A DNA stretch of 64,000 nt from Rehmannia glutinosa (taxonomy: Eukaryota; Streptophyta; Magnoliopsida; Lamiales; Orobanchaceae), in assembly GCA_016081115.2 (NCBI GenBank), contig JABTTQ020002552.1:372001-436000 (forward strand), given 5' to 3'. A program made the translations under genes and the position numbers. Each line of letters starts with the position of its first letter. Position 1 is the first letter of the stretch. Of this stretch, positions 31,264 to 43,433 are shown in pieces. The notes beneath the pieces are model-generated. The model did not search any database and was not told the origin of the DNA. It worked only from the letters and a program-made list of their open reading frames with translations.

Positions 31264-32810
31264 TGTTGGGAAATTATTTTGTAGATTTTGATGAATGCCA
31301 TGCAAAACTTAGAATAGGAAGTTGACACCCCATTTTTGTTGTAAATTGCATTGTAATAGATAGGGTGATCAGTGAGTTAAGTCACTATGCCTGAACATGC
31401 AAGAAGACAACCTGGAGACTAGAAGGAAGACTCTTTGTGAGAGGCGGTGAGTATGGCAAAAAAGAGAAGATAGGAACTCGATTGAAGGTGCGGTGAGATG
31501 TAGGTGAGTGAAGTATCAGTCAAGTCAACTCAAGATAGCCAAGTCTCAAGTTGAAATGACGGAGAAGAGTCATCCAATTATTGGTGACTCGAAGTCGCCT
31601 GGGAAATCAAGGAAATGCGTCAAGTCGAGATAAGCTGAAAGAGATCCGTTGCACGAGAAATCAAGAGAATTACTTAAACAAGTAATACTTCCATACTACT
31701 TTTCTTGAAGTGCTCGGTCCCGAGCGTGCATGAGGAATAAACCAATGGGGAAGCACACTGTGTGAAACTTTGAAAAGTGAAGAATCATTCATACGAGGAA
31801 ATGGAAATTCCAAGAAGCGCAACAAGACAAGCCAGCGACCACAAGTGACTTTCAAAAATAAGCTATCTCTTCAAGGCGTGATTTTTGAAAGATCACTATA
31901 AAAATTTGAGGAGTTTATTTGAGAAGGGGTTACCTTGATTACGAACCACGAACATTCAAGTAAACACTTGAACTGTAACCAAAAATATTCTCAAATCATT
32001 CAAGATCAATCCTCGCCTACATTACGAAGGAAATCAATCCAACACTCACTGTGAAGGAAAGATAACTTCAATCAGTTGAAGAGGAAATTTTTGAAGAATC
32101 GGGGGTCTACATTCCACGGAGGATTGTAGGAAGGTTCAAGTCGAACCGAGGTCTCAAGTTTTGGAGGGCTTCGTGATCAAATCCCAAGAAGCTTGAGCAA
32201 GTGGGCTGGTGTAGTAGAAAGCGCGATTGCCTGTGAAGAAGGCGAGTCGTCACGAGAAGCGGTTTTGTGTGACCAAGGCATCTCGGACCGAGTCCCAAAG
32301 GATCAAGTCATTTGTGTGATCAAGACTTGTATACGGATCATTAACTACTACGTATATTGATCAATACTTAGTGGATTCCTCCAGGAGTTGGAGAAGAGAG
32401 GAGTAGAAGAATTACCCCATCTTCGAACCTCTATAAAAACTTATTGTGTCATTTATATTTCAGCACTTTAATTTTTGCATCTTATTTTTATATCTGATAA
32501 TTTGCTATCCACTTGATAATCAATCGAAAAGTGCTAAAACAAACTTAACCAAATTCAAGGGTGTTAAGTCTTCCGGTGAAAACAAATCACGATCGAGTTA
32601 AGTCTTTAGTCAAAAAGCGGTGAGTTATTCTATCAACGACTCGATCAGTGTTGAGTGACTAACTCTGTTGATTAACTAACTTAGTTGTCCATCAAGGACA
32701 CAACTGTGAAGTATTAACTCTGAATATTTAAAAGGACTAATTTGAAAAGTTGGTAAGGTTTATTCAACCCCCCCTTCTAAACCTTACACTCACACCCCTT
32801 GGGACCTACA
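31264..32810 (+). repeat. 5' LTR of Sirevirus-like element
   Basis: 1547 bp. TATAAAAA at 31897. Compared with the 3' LTR it carries about 170 bp more near 32340-32515, and it has many 1-3 nt changes, several turning CAGCTG into CGGTG. Confidence 0.9.
31897..31904 (+). promoter_or_regulatory. TATA box, 5' LTR of Sirevirus-like element
   Basis: TATAAAAA follows GATCAC. The same site in the 3' LTR is at 44079-44085. Confidence 0.6.
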
Positions 32811-32812
32811 AG

Positions 32813-32826
32813 TGGTATCAGAGCGG
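32813..32826 (+). promoter_or_regulatory. Primer binding site, Sirevirus-like element
   Basis: TGGTATCAGAGCGG, complementary to the initiator tRNA-Met 3' end, lies two bases after the LTR. Confidence 0.85.
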
Positions 32827-32935
32827 TTGGTTCATTGAGCCTTCCGCTTTGTTCTTGAACTAGATCTCCAAATTTTTCAAAGCTCGTTTTAGTACTCAAT
32901 CTTTCAAAACTTGTTTACTCAGCAAAGTTATTATC

Positions 32936-35260
32936 ATGGAAGCAAATTTGACACGCATCCCTATGTTCACAATTGAAGAATTTGATGATTGGAAAATTCG
33001 TATGCAGGCTCATCTATCAGCATTACATGATGAGATGTGGATAGTGATAGAGGATGGGCCTCTGCAAATCTTAAAAGTGAAACACGGTGTAAGGAGAGAG
33101 CTGCATTTTTGAAGGTGAAGAGGATGTTGCTCCCGGACAGTCATGGTTGAAAAACCAAGAGTGAATGGACAAATGATGATGAGAAAAAGATATAACTTGG
33201 ACAATGTGGCCAAGGACATTCTTTACAAAACCTTAGACAAAGCCATGTTCAATAAAGTCAAATCATGCAAAACTAAAGAAATGGGACAAGCTAACATTGA
33301 TTTGTGAAGGCTCGGAAAGCAAATCAAGGAAAATAAACTATCGGTTCTTTGTACATAAATTTGAGAATTTCAAAATGATCGCAGGAGAGACCTTGGATCA
33401 ATGGATGCTCGGTTCGAAATTACCAATGAGCTATCGCGCTTGGAAAGAATATACACGAGAAGGAAATGTGTATGAAGATTCTAAAAAGTCTCGGTGAATG
33501 GGAAATGAAGATCATGGCACTAAGACATTCCATGGACCTATCCAAGATATCCAACCATGAGCTATTCTCGGATCTCAAAGCCTACGAATTTGGTGAGAAG
33601 AAAAGACCGAGGAGAGGCATTTGTGCCCAAAGCAAGTGCTCTAATTGTTAAGGATGGCAAAGATTTGAGGTCAAAAAGTCGTTGACCGAGAAAAAGCCCA
33701 CGATGGTTAAAAGGTTTAACAAGTTCTTCAATAAGAACTACAAGAGAGGTAAGGGCGAATCCTCCGGAAGACACTCGGCTCCTCCAAGTCAAGGGAAGAT
33801 AGGCCAACCAAGAGAGCGAGCATCAAAAAGTTGAATATCAAAGGTGACAATCCAAGAATGGAAAGAGCTGATCAAAAAGTTGAAAATCTATCTTTGGGCG
33901 CAGGCAACCAGGTCACTATGCCATTGATTGCCCATATCCTCGTAGTCAACAAATACGAGGAATGAAGAAGAAAGAAAGGTCTTGAGAGAAAGAAGACAAA
34001 GAAAAGAAAAAGGCAATGTTGGTGCAGATCTTGAGGCCAAGTCAAGAGACACGATTGATTCGAGAGAGTAGTGAAGGTGACTACTCAAGTAACTCTGAAG
34101 AAGAAGCCTTAATCTTTTGATGGCCAAGGAACAAGACCAACGACCAAGAAGATGAGCTACACTCTAATTCATCACACTTAGATTCTAGTGATAGTGAGCG
34201 TGACACACACTTCATCACCCACTGATCTTTATGATTCATTAGGCAAAATGATGAAAGACTTTGAACACATTAAATCCTCACACACACTACTAAATGAGGA
34301 AAACTTGACCTACTCAAGAGCAAAACTCACGGTGACTAAGGAGTGAGTACTCTAAGTCAAATAGCTTATGAGAATGAAAGTCTAAAAATTTGAAAATGCT
34401 AAGCTAATAGCAAAGATAGGCTGCTATAGAAAAGAGGAAAATGACCTCAAAATGTGATTGCCTCATTCACTAAGGCATCTAACTAAATCATTGGATGATC
34501 TTATTATGAGTCAAAGAGAATGTGGAGACAAGACAGGCTTAGGATTTAATTCCTCTGTGCTATGTCAAGCTCAAAAGTGATTTTGGAAAAAGGATCTTCA
34601 AGTAATGAAGTATCTCAAAATCCAAAACTCCAAATGGTGCACACACATTTATTCCAAAGCACAATCGCAAGCAAAGCGGCCTTGGTTATAAAGGAAAAGG
34701 AAAACGACCGAGTTGAGTGTCTTTGAGAGGACAAGCGAGAAGAAATCCGGCCAAGTTCCTCGGCAAACTCCAAACAGAAATACTCTGTAAAGAAGAAAAG
34801 CAGAGCTACCAAAAACCCCGGAAGTTCTATAAAAGAAACACATATGATGGGAATGGTAGAAAGTACCCAAGCCAAGGTGATTGGGATAATGTGAACTTTC
34901 AAAGAAAGACCTATGGAATATAAGTCTAAGTGGCAAAGGCCTAGAACTCAAGAAAGGCCATTCCAAAGGTATAAGAGCTTTCAACACATATGCACCTAGG
35001 CACTACACTCGGAGATATCACAACTACCCAAAGAAAGCAATTGCTAAAACACATACACATGCATACAGACAAAAGAGACAGATTGTATGAACCTAGAACC
35101 CCAAGCAATTTGCCAAAATTAATTATGATTATGGCAGCGATAGATGGCAACCCCTTAGAGTCAAATCATTTGGCTATAGGTTGGTTGGATCATCTTACAA
35201 TACTAACCCCTCAGGACCCAGGCAAGTATGGGTACCTAAAACTTAATTTCCTTGATTGTA
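32936..35260 (+). pseudogene. gag of Sirevirus-like element
   Basis: ATG at 32936 opens MEANLTRIPMFTIEEFDDWKIRMQAHL, lost by frameshift after about 55 codons. Further pieces in other frames: NVAKDILYKTLDKAMFNKV (about 33200), SKSRKINYRFFVHKFENFKM with GETLDQW (33310-33400), KIMALRHSMDLSKISNHELFSDLKAYEF (33500-33595, a hallmark of SIRE-type gag), and a decayed CCHC knuckle ending GHYAIDCPYPR (about 33900-33945). An acidic Ser-rich stretch follows, then basic linker pieces. The protein would form the particle and bind RNA. It is broken in at least six places. Confidence 0.75.
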
Positions 35261-35595
35261 GGTTCAAGGAACAGCTGAGTGCCAAGGAACCTGGTACATG
35301 GATAGTGGCTGTTCCAGGCACATGACAGGAAACAAGAAAAATCTATCAAAATTCAAGGAAGTCGAGGTGCAAAAGTCATATTTGGAGGAAATGAAGCTCC
35401 AGGAGAAATAAGGGCCTTTGGATCCATCAAGAAAAATGGATTAGAAATCTCGGATGTTGCATATGTTGAAGGACTCAACTTCAACTTGCTAAGCATCAGC
35501 CAACTTTGTGACAAGGGTTATAATGTTGGATTCAACATGGGTATATGCCAAATCAAAGACACTGAATCCAATGAAGTTGTGTTGCAAGGATGCAG
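35261..35595 (+). pseudogene. Copia aspartic protease remnant
   Basis: TWYMDSGCSRHMTG (about 35290-35330) is the copia protease active-site region with DSG. After a frame change, DVAYVEGLNFNLLSISQLCDKGYNV (35450-35525) is its downstream part. It ends abruptly at about 35600 where integrase sequence begins; the GAG-pre-integrase and zinc-binding parts are deleted. Confidence 0.75.
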
Positions 35596-35599
35596 ACAA

Positions 35600-36187
35600 A
35601 AGAAGAAACCATTATCAAAATAAGATCGATAGAGGGCGAGTTTGTCAATAGTATAATCACTCAGTACTGTATTGAAAAAGGTATTGGTCATGAATTATCT
35701 GCAGCAAGGACTCCACAACAAAATGGAGTTGCAGAAAGAAGGAACAGAACTCTTAAAGAAGTAGCAAGGACCATGTTAGCTGAAGCAGGGCTACCTAAAA
35801 GATTTTGGTCAAGCGATAAACACGACATGCTATACTCAAAATAGATGCATGATAAACAGACATGGCAAAGACTCTCTATGAGATTTGGACAGGAGAAAGC
35901 CAAATGTTGCATATTTTAGAATATTTGGATGCAAATGCTTCATCCATAACAATGTCAAAGATAATTTAAAGGCTTTTGATGCTAAAGCTGATGAAGGTAT
36001 CTTCTTGGGATACTCAGCTGAAAGCAAAGCCTACAGAGTACTCAACAAAATGACTATGTTTACAGAGGAATCCATTCATGTGGTGTTTGATGAGCCAAAT
36101 GTAAATGGAGAAGACATTGAAGAGTCGGTTGATAATTTGAATCAACCAACCATGCGAAGAGTCCTATCAAGCCAAGTGGAATTATAA
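35600..36187 (+). pseudogene. Copia integrase, C-terminal part
   Basis: 35610-35843 reads GEFVNSIITQYCIEKGIGHELSAARTPQQNGVAERRNRTL, split here by comment: it covers the last catalytic Glu region of the rve fold, PQQNGVAER being diagnostic. 35885-36187 continues RKPNVAYFRIFGCKCF and GIFLGYSAESKAYRV, the usual link to RT. The first catalytic Asp and the HHCC finger are missing, so there is no integration activity. Confidence 0.8.
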
Positions 36188-37930
36188 ACTCGGATGAAGA
36201 TGAGATAGGTGAGTCTCAAAAACAGTTGGAAAATCTGCGGCTAAGTGATGATGAGAAAGCTGATCAAAGCAACACAGTTGCAAGACGATCGAATCCGCTA
36301 ACTTACTCCAACGGATGTAAGATGGTGAGAGACCATCCACGAGAACTAGTCATTGGAGATGTAAGAGAAGGTGTCAAAACGAGATCGAGCTCAACAAGAA
36401 GCAATGTTCACATGCTTTATCTCACAAATAGAGCCTAAAGATGTGTCACAAGCATTGGATGACACACATTGGATTCAAGCCATGCAAGAAGAGTGAATCG
36501 AGTTTGAAAGAAATAAAGTGTGGGAATTGGTTCAAAGACCTACCCATCAAAATGTTATTGGCACTAAATGGGTATTGAAACAAGATGAATGAGGAAGGTT
36601 ACGTGGTAAGAAACAAAGCAAGATTGGTAGCCAAAGGATATTTCCAAGAAGAAGGGATAGATTTTGAAGAAACATTTGCTCTGTGGCAAGATTGGAAGCC
36701 ATAAGGATGTTTGCCTATGCACTCACAAGAACTTTATTGTATATCAAATGGATGTAAAGAGTGCATTTCTTAATGGTTTATTGGAAGAAGAAGTGTATGT
36801 TGTACAACCTCCGAGGATTTGAGCGAGAAGACTCTTGGAGATAAAGTATACAAACTCAAGAAAGCTCTATATGGGTTGAAACAGGCACCTAGAGCATGGT
36901 ATGATACATTGTCACAATTCTTGATCGGGAACGGATTCACAAAAGGCAAAGTGGAATGAACACTCTTGAGAATTCAAGATAGGAAGAGTATCTTGCTTGT
37001 TCAAGTATATGTGGATGATATCATCTTTGGATCCACAACAAAGAGTCTGTGTGATAAATTTTCAAATCTTATGCAAAGCAAATTGAAATGAGCATGATGG
37101 GAGAGCGACATTCTTCCTTGGACTCAAGTGAAACAGTTGAAGGATGGAACCTTCATAAGTCAAACAAAATACACGAGATTTAATGAAGAAATTTGGTATG
37201 GAAGAGAAGTCTTACGTGAAAATACCAATGAATACATCATCAAAATGGATATGGATGCGGATGGCAAGCACTGTAGATCAAACAAGATACGAGTGCACTT
37301 ATTGGATCATTGCTCTATCTCACGGCAAGCGAGGCGGACATCACCTTTGTTGTAGGTGTATGTGCAAGATTTCAATCTGCTCCAAAAGAAAGCCACATAT
37401 TTGCGGCCAAAAAGAGGATCTTGAGATATTTGAAAGGAAGTCAAAAAGTTGGCTTATGGTATCCAAAGGAAGCGGATTCAAGCTAATTGGTTATTCGGAC
37501 TCGACTATCTTTGGATGTAGAGTTGACAGGAAAAGCACCTCAAACACATGTCAAATGCTTGGAAATAGGCTAATTTCTGGTTTAGCAAAAAGCAAAATTC
37601 AATAGCCACCTCTACAGTGACCGAGAATACATAGTTGCGGGCAAATTGTTGTGCCCAAGTCTTATGGATGAGACAAACGGTGAGAGACTATGAAGTTGAA
37701 GAAAAGGAAATTTCAATCATGTGTGATAACACAAAGTGCAATTGCAATCACTCAAAATCTGTGTTGCACTCAAGAACAAAGCATATCGATGTCGATATCA
37801 CTTCATAAGAGATCATGTTGAAAAGAAAGACATCACCTTGGAATATATTTCAAGCGATAAGCGGTTGGTGACATATTCACAAAACCATTATGTGAGTCAA
37901 GATTTGAAGAACTCAAGCATGAGTTAGGGT
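36188..37930 (+). pseudogene. Copia reverse transcriptase and RNase H remnant
   Basis: Fragments in shifting frames: NVIGTKWVLK (about 36550), RNKARLVAKGYFQEEGIDFEETFA (36610-36680), LKKALYGLKQAPRAWYDTL (36856-36912), VQVYVDDIIFGST with the catalytic YVDD (37003-37041), KDGTFISQTKY (37140-37170), then RNase H pieces including LRYLKGS, LIGYSD (37480), TKHIDVDI and YHFIRDHVEKKDITLEYISS (37798-37860). All copia RT landmarks are in order, but with ten or more indels and stops. Confidence 0.8.
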
Positions 37931-38506
37931 TAATTGAGATGAGTTGACACTCAAAAGACTCAAAGAAAAGAGATGAAACATGAAAAGAGGAAAAAGAGTT
38001 GAATTCGTAATTCGGCTAAGTGAATCGACCATATCGGAAAATCAATTTTGTATCGAGTTAGGCAGACAAATTTGAGTCAAATAGGAGAAGCGATGAGAAG
38101 AAGGATTGAATCGGCTAAGAAGCAAATTTGAGTCATTCATGAGCAAAGTGACAAAAACGATCGTTTTACTAAGCGGGAATATTTTTAAGAATAGCGTCAA
38201 AGATAATTATGCGTGTCAAGGCTAAAAGCCGCACACCAAGCTTATGATTGGATATAAATCTTGCCGCATTAAATGCGATAAATTAAATGTAAATCGGCGT
38301 GCAAGATCTAAGCCGTTGATTTTGATCAAATTTCAAAAACACTCGCACGTCCTTTCATGAACCATACTTAAACCATTTCGTCCGTTTCTCTCACACTTTA
38401 CCAAAAATTGTTCATCTCTCTCGAGAAAGCAAAAGCAAAAATTTTCTCTCAAAACCCTATCTACCTTAGTTCAGTTTTCAAGTTTCGTTCGGTAAAACAT
38501 CTCGAA
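37931..38506. other. Spacer between RNase H and third coding region
   Basis: No ORF. A leader-like CT-rich stretch (38380-38470) precedes the ATG at 38507. Confidence 0.5.
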
Positions 38507-41500
38507 ATGGCATCTAAACATGATATTGTCAAGCTAGGAAAGCTAATCCACACCGGGTCTACTGTGGATTTCGATGGTATGGTTAAACGGGGGTTCGATG
38601 ACACCCTAAAGTGAAGAAGATTCTGAGAAATTGGAAACGCAGGCTGAAACCGTTTCTAACGTTGAAGTTTCCGATGACCTATGTGGAAGAGGTCGCGAGT
38701 TCTCACGTGAACGCTGAAGTTCACGATGAGGGCATCAATTCCTCTGTTCATGGAAAGAAGTTCACCATCACCGCCAAGGATTTGGTGAACACTACTTGTT
38801 CTTGTTATCGGCGGAAGGAGTGGGAGATTCATGAAGCCGAGATCGACTGTTGTTGCTTGGAAGGAAGTAGCCAAGTCGACTATCTTTGCAAAGTGCTCTC
38901 ACACTAACAAGAGGTCTTTGAAAGAGGACTACCACAAATTCGGACATCGTTGCCAAATGCATAAACATCAAATTTGGCGACTTTGACCATTGTCTAAAGC
39001 TAAGTGATCGTAATAGCTGCGATCCTTGAAGAAAAGAAGGTGAATTGGGTTGAGTTTGTCTACGGCAGACTGCGCCCGGAATGTTGGTAACAAATCCTTC
39101 AAGGAGGATGGAACATTTGGAGGTTCCTAGGATACGGCCTGGTGATTGGCGGTGATGGAAGTAAAAGAGTCCCTCTTCGACATGGAAAGGCGTTCCATGT
39201 AAACAAGAGGATGTTCGAGATCAAACCTATCGGCGCCTGAGAAGAGAGCATACGCCAAGAAGAGGGGCGATACGAGTGAGGAGAATCGATTGACCACTCA
39301 AGATACTGATTGTCTCCTCTCCTCCAAAGAAAAAGGTTGCCCTATTGTTGCTAAAAAAGATCCGCCCCTGCGCAAAAAGAAAGAAAAAGAAATCTGCCCC
39401 GCCCGGCCAGTCACACCTGCCCCGGCCGTGTGTCTCTGTCCCTGCGGCCGCAATGGAGAAGGAACCATTAATCCCTTCTCGGTAATCAAGAAGAAGAGGA
39501 CGCCACAACAAGGAAGGGTGCCTCTAAGACATCCTGTGAAGGCATTCACCTTCAATGAACCGGAGGAAGTGGAGCGGATATCCCTTTGGTAAAAACAAAG
39601 AGAAGAAGAAAACTTTCCAAGTTCTCAGGAGCTTGAGAAGACAAGTGAGTCTGTCACTCATTTGGAGAAGATACGAGACTCTTTGGAGAAATAGAATCTC
39701 TGAAGTGATTGATGAAACGCCAAGTCTTTGAGGCCGATCGGCAGAGGCAACTCAAGACCAAGTTGTAGAGAGCAGTGAGGGAACAAGGAATGGGCCGAGA
39801 CAACCGAATCATTGTTGACATGGTTGTTTCTCCACCAGCAACAGAGGCTACCGAGGATGTCGGCAAAGTCGCTACCCTTAATCCCGGAAACGAGGGCCGG
39901 CAAAGAGAATGATGAAGCGATGTAATCATGTACTCTCCATTGTATCCGGACATCCAAAATCGTCTGCAAGAGTGGAGTAAATGGAAGTTGAGCCTATCCA
40001 GTGCGAGTTTGAAAGACCGAGTTCATTTTTGAAGAAGAAGAACTCTTGAGGTTTCTTGAGGTTGACAGTCTTGCCAAGCCCTTCACGAGGATAATTGTTT
40101 CAATATCTGCAGATTCGGAAAAGAAAAGCGAGCGGGCTAGAAGCGGTGAGGACGCGAGAAGCACGTGAGAAGGCCAAAGATATCGCCCTCTCTTTGGCAC
40201 CACCGATCATACACATTCTCACCTTGGCGTGCTATCGAGAAAGTGATGAGGATCTGGACCTATTCTTTTCGGAGAAGAATTGCAAATGCAGCAAGCAATG
40301 CAAGAATCGAGAATCCTTCATGAGCAAAGAATGATGGAGGGACCGGAGAGTCCTCCAAATCACGGTGGAGATAGACCCTATGGGAGTGGTGCGACATATT
40401 GCCATTGTTTGTCGCCACCACTTCCTAGCTCATTCGGAGGAAGGTGTTAAGGAATGGCGATGGCGGGATTATGGGAACCCCGGTCGAGCAACCCCTAATG
40501 AAGGTGTCTTACCACCCGCCCAACGGTGAATACTCAGTGGGAACAGTAGAGTCCGAGACGAGTGACCCCATTCCAAGTCACTCGGCTAGTGTGCCCCAGG
40601 GGGAAACTCCCCTCCACTGCGGTAAGGTCGGAGGATCTGCGGTGACTCCACAATGAATTTTGGAGGCGAAGTGGAGAAGGAACAACCACGAGAATACACA
40701 ACAAGTTGTCATCAACGAGGCTCGAGGCGAGTTGAGACTGTCTCGGTGAGAGTGCCAATCGCTTCTGGAGGCCAATGACCTTTGTTGATGCGGTAGAGAG
40801 GCAGGAAGGAAGCGCCCGGGAGTCAACACTGGCGATGAAAGTGCAATCCATGGAGTTGAGACTCGATGGATGCCACCTCGAAAGACCCCAAGACGGTGAC
40901 ATTTTGTCGAAAGGGATGTCAAGGCCTCACTGCGGTTGAGGCTGCAGAGGAGGTAATGAGCCAACGGGAGGTTGAGACTTCCGGGGTAGAGAAACTATAG
41001 CACGAGAACATCCCTCTTGCTATCATTGATCCATCGAGAAAAGGAGATAAGTGCTCTTCCACGATTCTAGGATAATCGATGTAACCTTTCCGGGATCGGA
41101 AGGAGACGATGCCGAGTCATCCCCGTGCGTGATCGATCCAAAAGACTCGGTGAGGATGTTCCAACTACGAGTAAGTCGACCTCAAGACTACTCGCCAAAC
41201 ATTCAACTTTGATGATGAGCCACCCATGGAAATCTCTTCATCGTCAATGAGGCTTCGATAAGGCGAGGACCAGTCAACTCATTTGGAAAACCAGTTTGAG
41301 ACCGACGAATTTGTTAAGGCAGGCGAGGCTCGGCAAGGTCGACTTCACAATGAGACCACGGCGGAAACAGAGTCCATGCGGGCTCCCCAAGCTGCAGGCG
41401 GAGTTCGACTCCACAAGGGACTTCACGAGCACCAATTATCATTGAGCGATTCCGATTGCCCGTGATGATCCTTTCGTAGAATCATTTCCCTTCTCTCTGG

Positions 41501-43130
41501 AGTACGACCTCCTGAAGAATCGACTAAAGATCGTGAGCGCTTTCCGGGAGACTCCGATCTGTTATTCCATCGAGACACCATTGTTCAATCGACTAAGACT
41601 TTGACGTTTGCGCCGTCGTCAAAAGAGGTGACAGTGAAGTTAGGGACGTATTCAAAGCCTTATTTTGAGATAGAAAAATGGAAAGGCACCAGGCCTCACC
41701 TTTGGACATGAGGTGGATAACGAGGGACGCCAACCTTCTGCCGATTTGAGAGGCATAATAGTCGGGATCCGTGAGTGGTGGCAACAAATGAAACAAACAA
41801 TGTGTGTGGAACAAGCTCGATATTTGAGAACATTGTTCAACAAGTTGTTAGTCGGAAATTTGAAAATGCGATGCAAAGACAAAATTGCAGAAGAGCACAT
41901 TAAACAAATGCATGAATCTCATACTACGAGAGATAAAGTTGCTTTGCGTGAACATAATAAGAACGAGCTCTGCGTGTGGAAGAGAATATGGATCGAAAAT
42001 TCGGTCTCCTCATGGGTGAGATGAAGTTGGTAGCTTGGTGAATCCAACGCCACCCGCTCGAGTTCCGTGCGGCTTACTCATGGTGATTGAGCGAACTCAA
42101 CTATATCGTGACTAGACTTCTTGCTTGCTAGCTTGTTTCAGAGGTTCTCTCTCCTTTGATGATGCCAAAAGGGGAAGAGGAACACCTAAAAAGCATTTGA
42201 AGGGATCCCGAAGGCGAGAAGGAGGAAGCATTTGTGAAGGAAAGACACGGTGAGGAAGTAATAAGAGAGAAGAAAGGGAAGTCTTGAGGGGAAGGTTCGA
42301 AAGATGTGACCTTGATGATTGCTAAAACCCCCAACAAGGTCTTGTCACGGTGATATTATCAAGCCAAACTCCCGATGGCTCGCCACTCCAACACTCGATG
42401 TACCTATGGTTTGAAAAGAGAAAAGACAATTGAAGCGTTGATGAAGGAAGTGGAAGGAATGATGGATGTCCGAGTTATGGATATTCGAAACAACATGGAG
42501 ACATTCGTGACAGAGACACCTATGCCATTTTGATCCGGAATCGAGCCAAGATCGGTTGATGAATTCAAAACGCTCGCATCTCGAAGGATACTTGCAAATA
42601 TGTCCACGGCTCAAGCCTGGGATTTATCTTGGGAAAAGGGTCTCACACTATGTGAAGAAGGCGACGGCGACGGACTGCGCGATCGCTCTGCCTGGTCACT
42701 CTACTAGTCACTCGGTGGGAAAAAGAAGACCCCAAAGACAAAGACACGCCCGGAGGAAGAGGAAGAAGCGGAGGAGGAGGAAGAGGTTTGGACACAGACC
42801 CGCCCAAAAATATATAAGTATATAGATCCGAGGAAAGAAAGGATGGATCTATTGGGGTGGATTTTGAAGTAGCCAACTGCAAGTGGCTAAGAACAATCTT
42901 TGAGTATGTGAGGAGAATTGAAGAGGAAAATAAAAGACAAACTCAGCTATGGGAGGAAAGACAAGAAAGAGGCGAGAAGAGATGAAGGCTGCCCAGGAGA
43001 AAGAGCGTATGAAAAGAAGAAGGCGGTGAAGATGAGAAAAAGAGAAGAAGATCGAGAAGATGGGAGAATTTGAAGAAGATGAAAGAAGGAGGCGTGAAGG
43101 AGATGAAGTGGTGTTGTCACCCCTTCATGT
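38507..43130 (+). pseudogene. Degenerate extra 3' ORF of Sirevirus-like element
   Basis: It starts MASKHDIVKLGKLIHTGSTVDFDGMVKRGFDDTLK, split by a stop at 38612. Later pieces in changing frames: GKKFTITAKDLVN (38748-38790), EEKKVNWVEFVYGRLR (39020-39075), LGYGLVIGGDGSKRVPLRHGKAFHVNKRMFEI (39130-39225), ADLRGIIVGIREWWQQMKQ (41740-41795) and an Arg/Glu-rich coiled-coil end (42720-43120). Sireviruses often carry such a third ORF after pol, sometimes called env-like. Parts recall the plant-transposon-protein type ORF of the outer element at 9775-11118, but I cannot align them by eye. Function unknown; clearly broken. Confidence 0.5.
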
Positions 43131-43419
43131 ATTTTACTATGTAAATACATTCTATGTAAGTTTTACGTAAGTTGAATAAAATTGTACAATTTCTACTTGT
43201 GTAAATATAAAACAACATGGATACTTTAAGGTCCACTTAAGCTACGATACATTTTGTTTTGATTCAAGCTCTGATACACTTTGTAAACAGCTATGTAAAG
43301 AACAAGAATGTTATGATCAATAAAAGATCGATTCTAAGCATACATTCGTGATTCTACATTTGTCTGTATGTATCTTTGCTATTTAATTATTGTTGTATGT
43401 TTTAAGTTTTGGCATCATC

Positions 43420-43433
43420 AAAAAGGGGGAAAT
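43420..43433 (+). promoter_or_regulatory. Polypurine tract, Sirevirus-like element
   Basis: CAAAAAGGGGGAAA lies immediately before the 3' LTR. Confidence 0.75.

Noticed and set aside
39227..39592. Both-strand ORFs in the third coding region of the Sirevirus-like element
   Set aside because: They are low-complexity Lys/Glu or Phe/Leu shadows. The coding sense is the plus strand with frameshifts.
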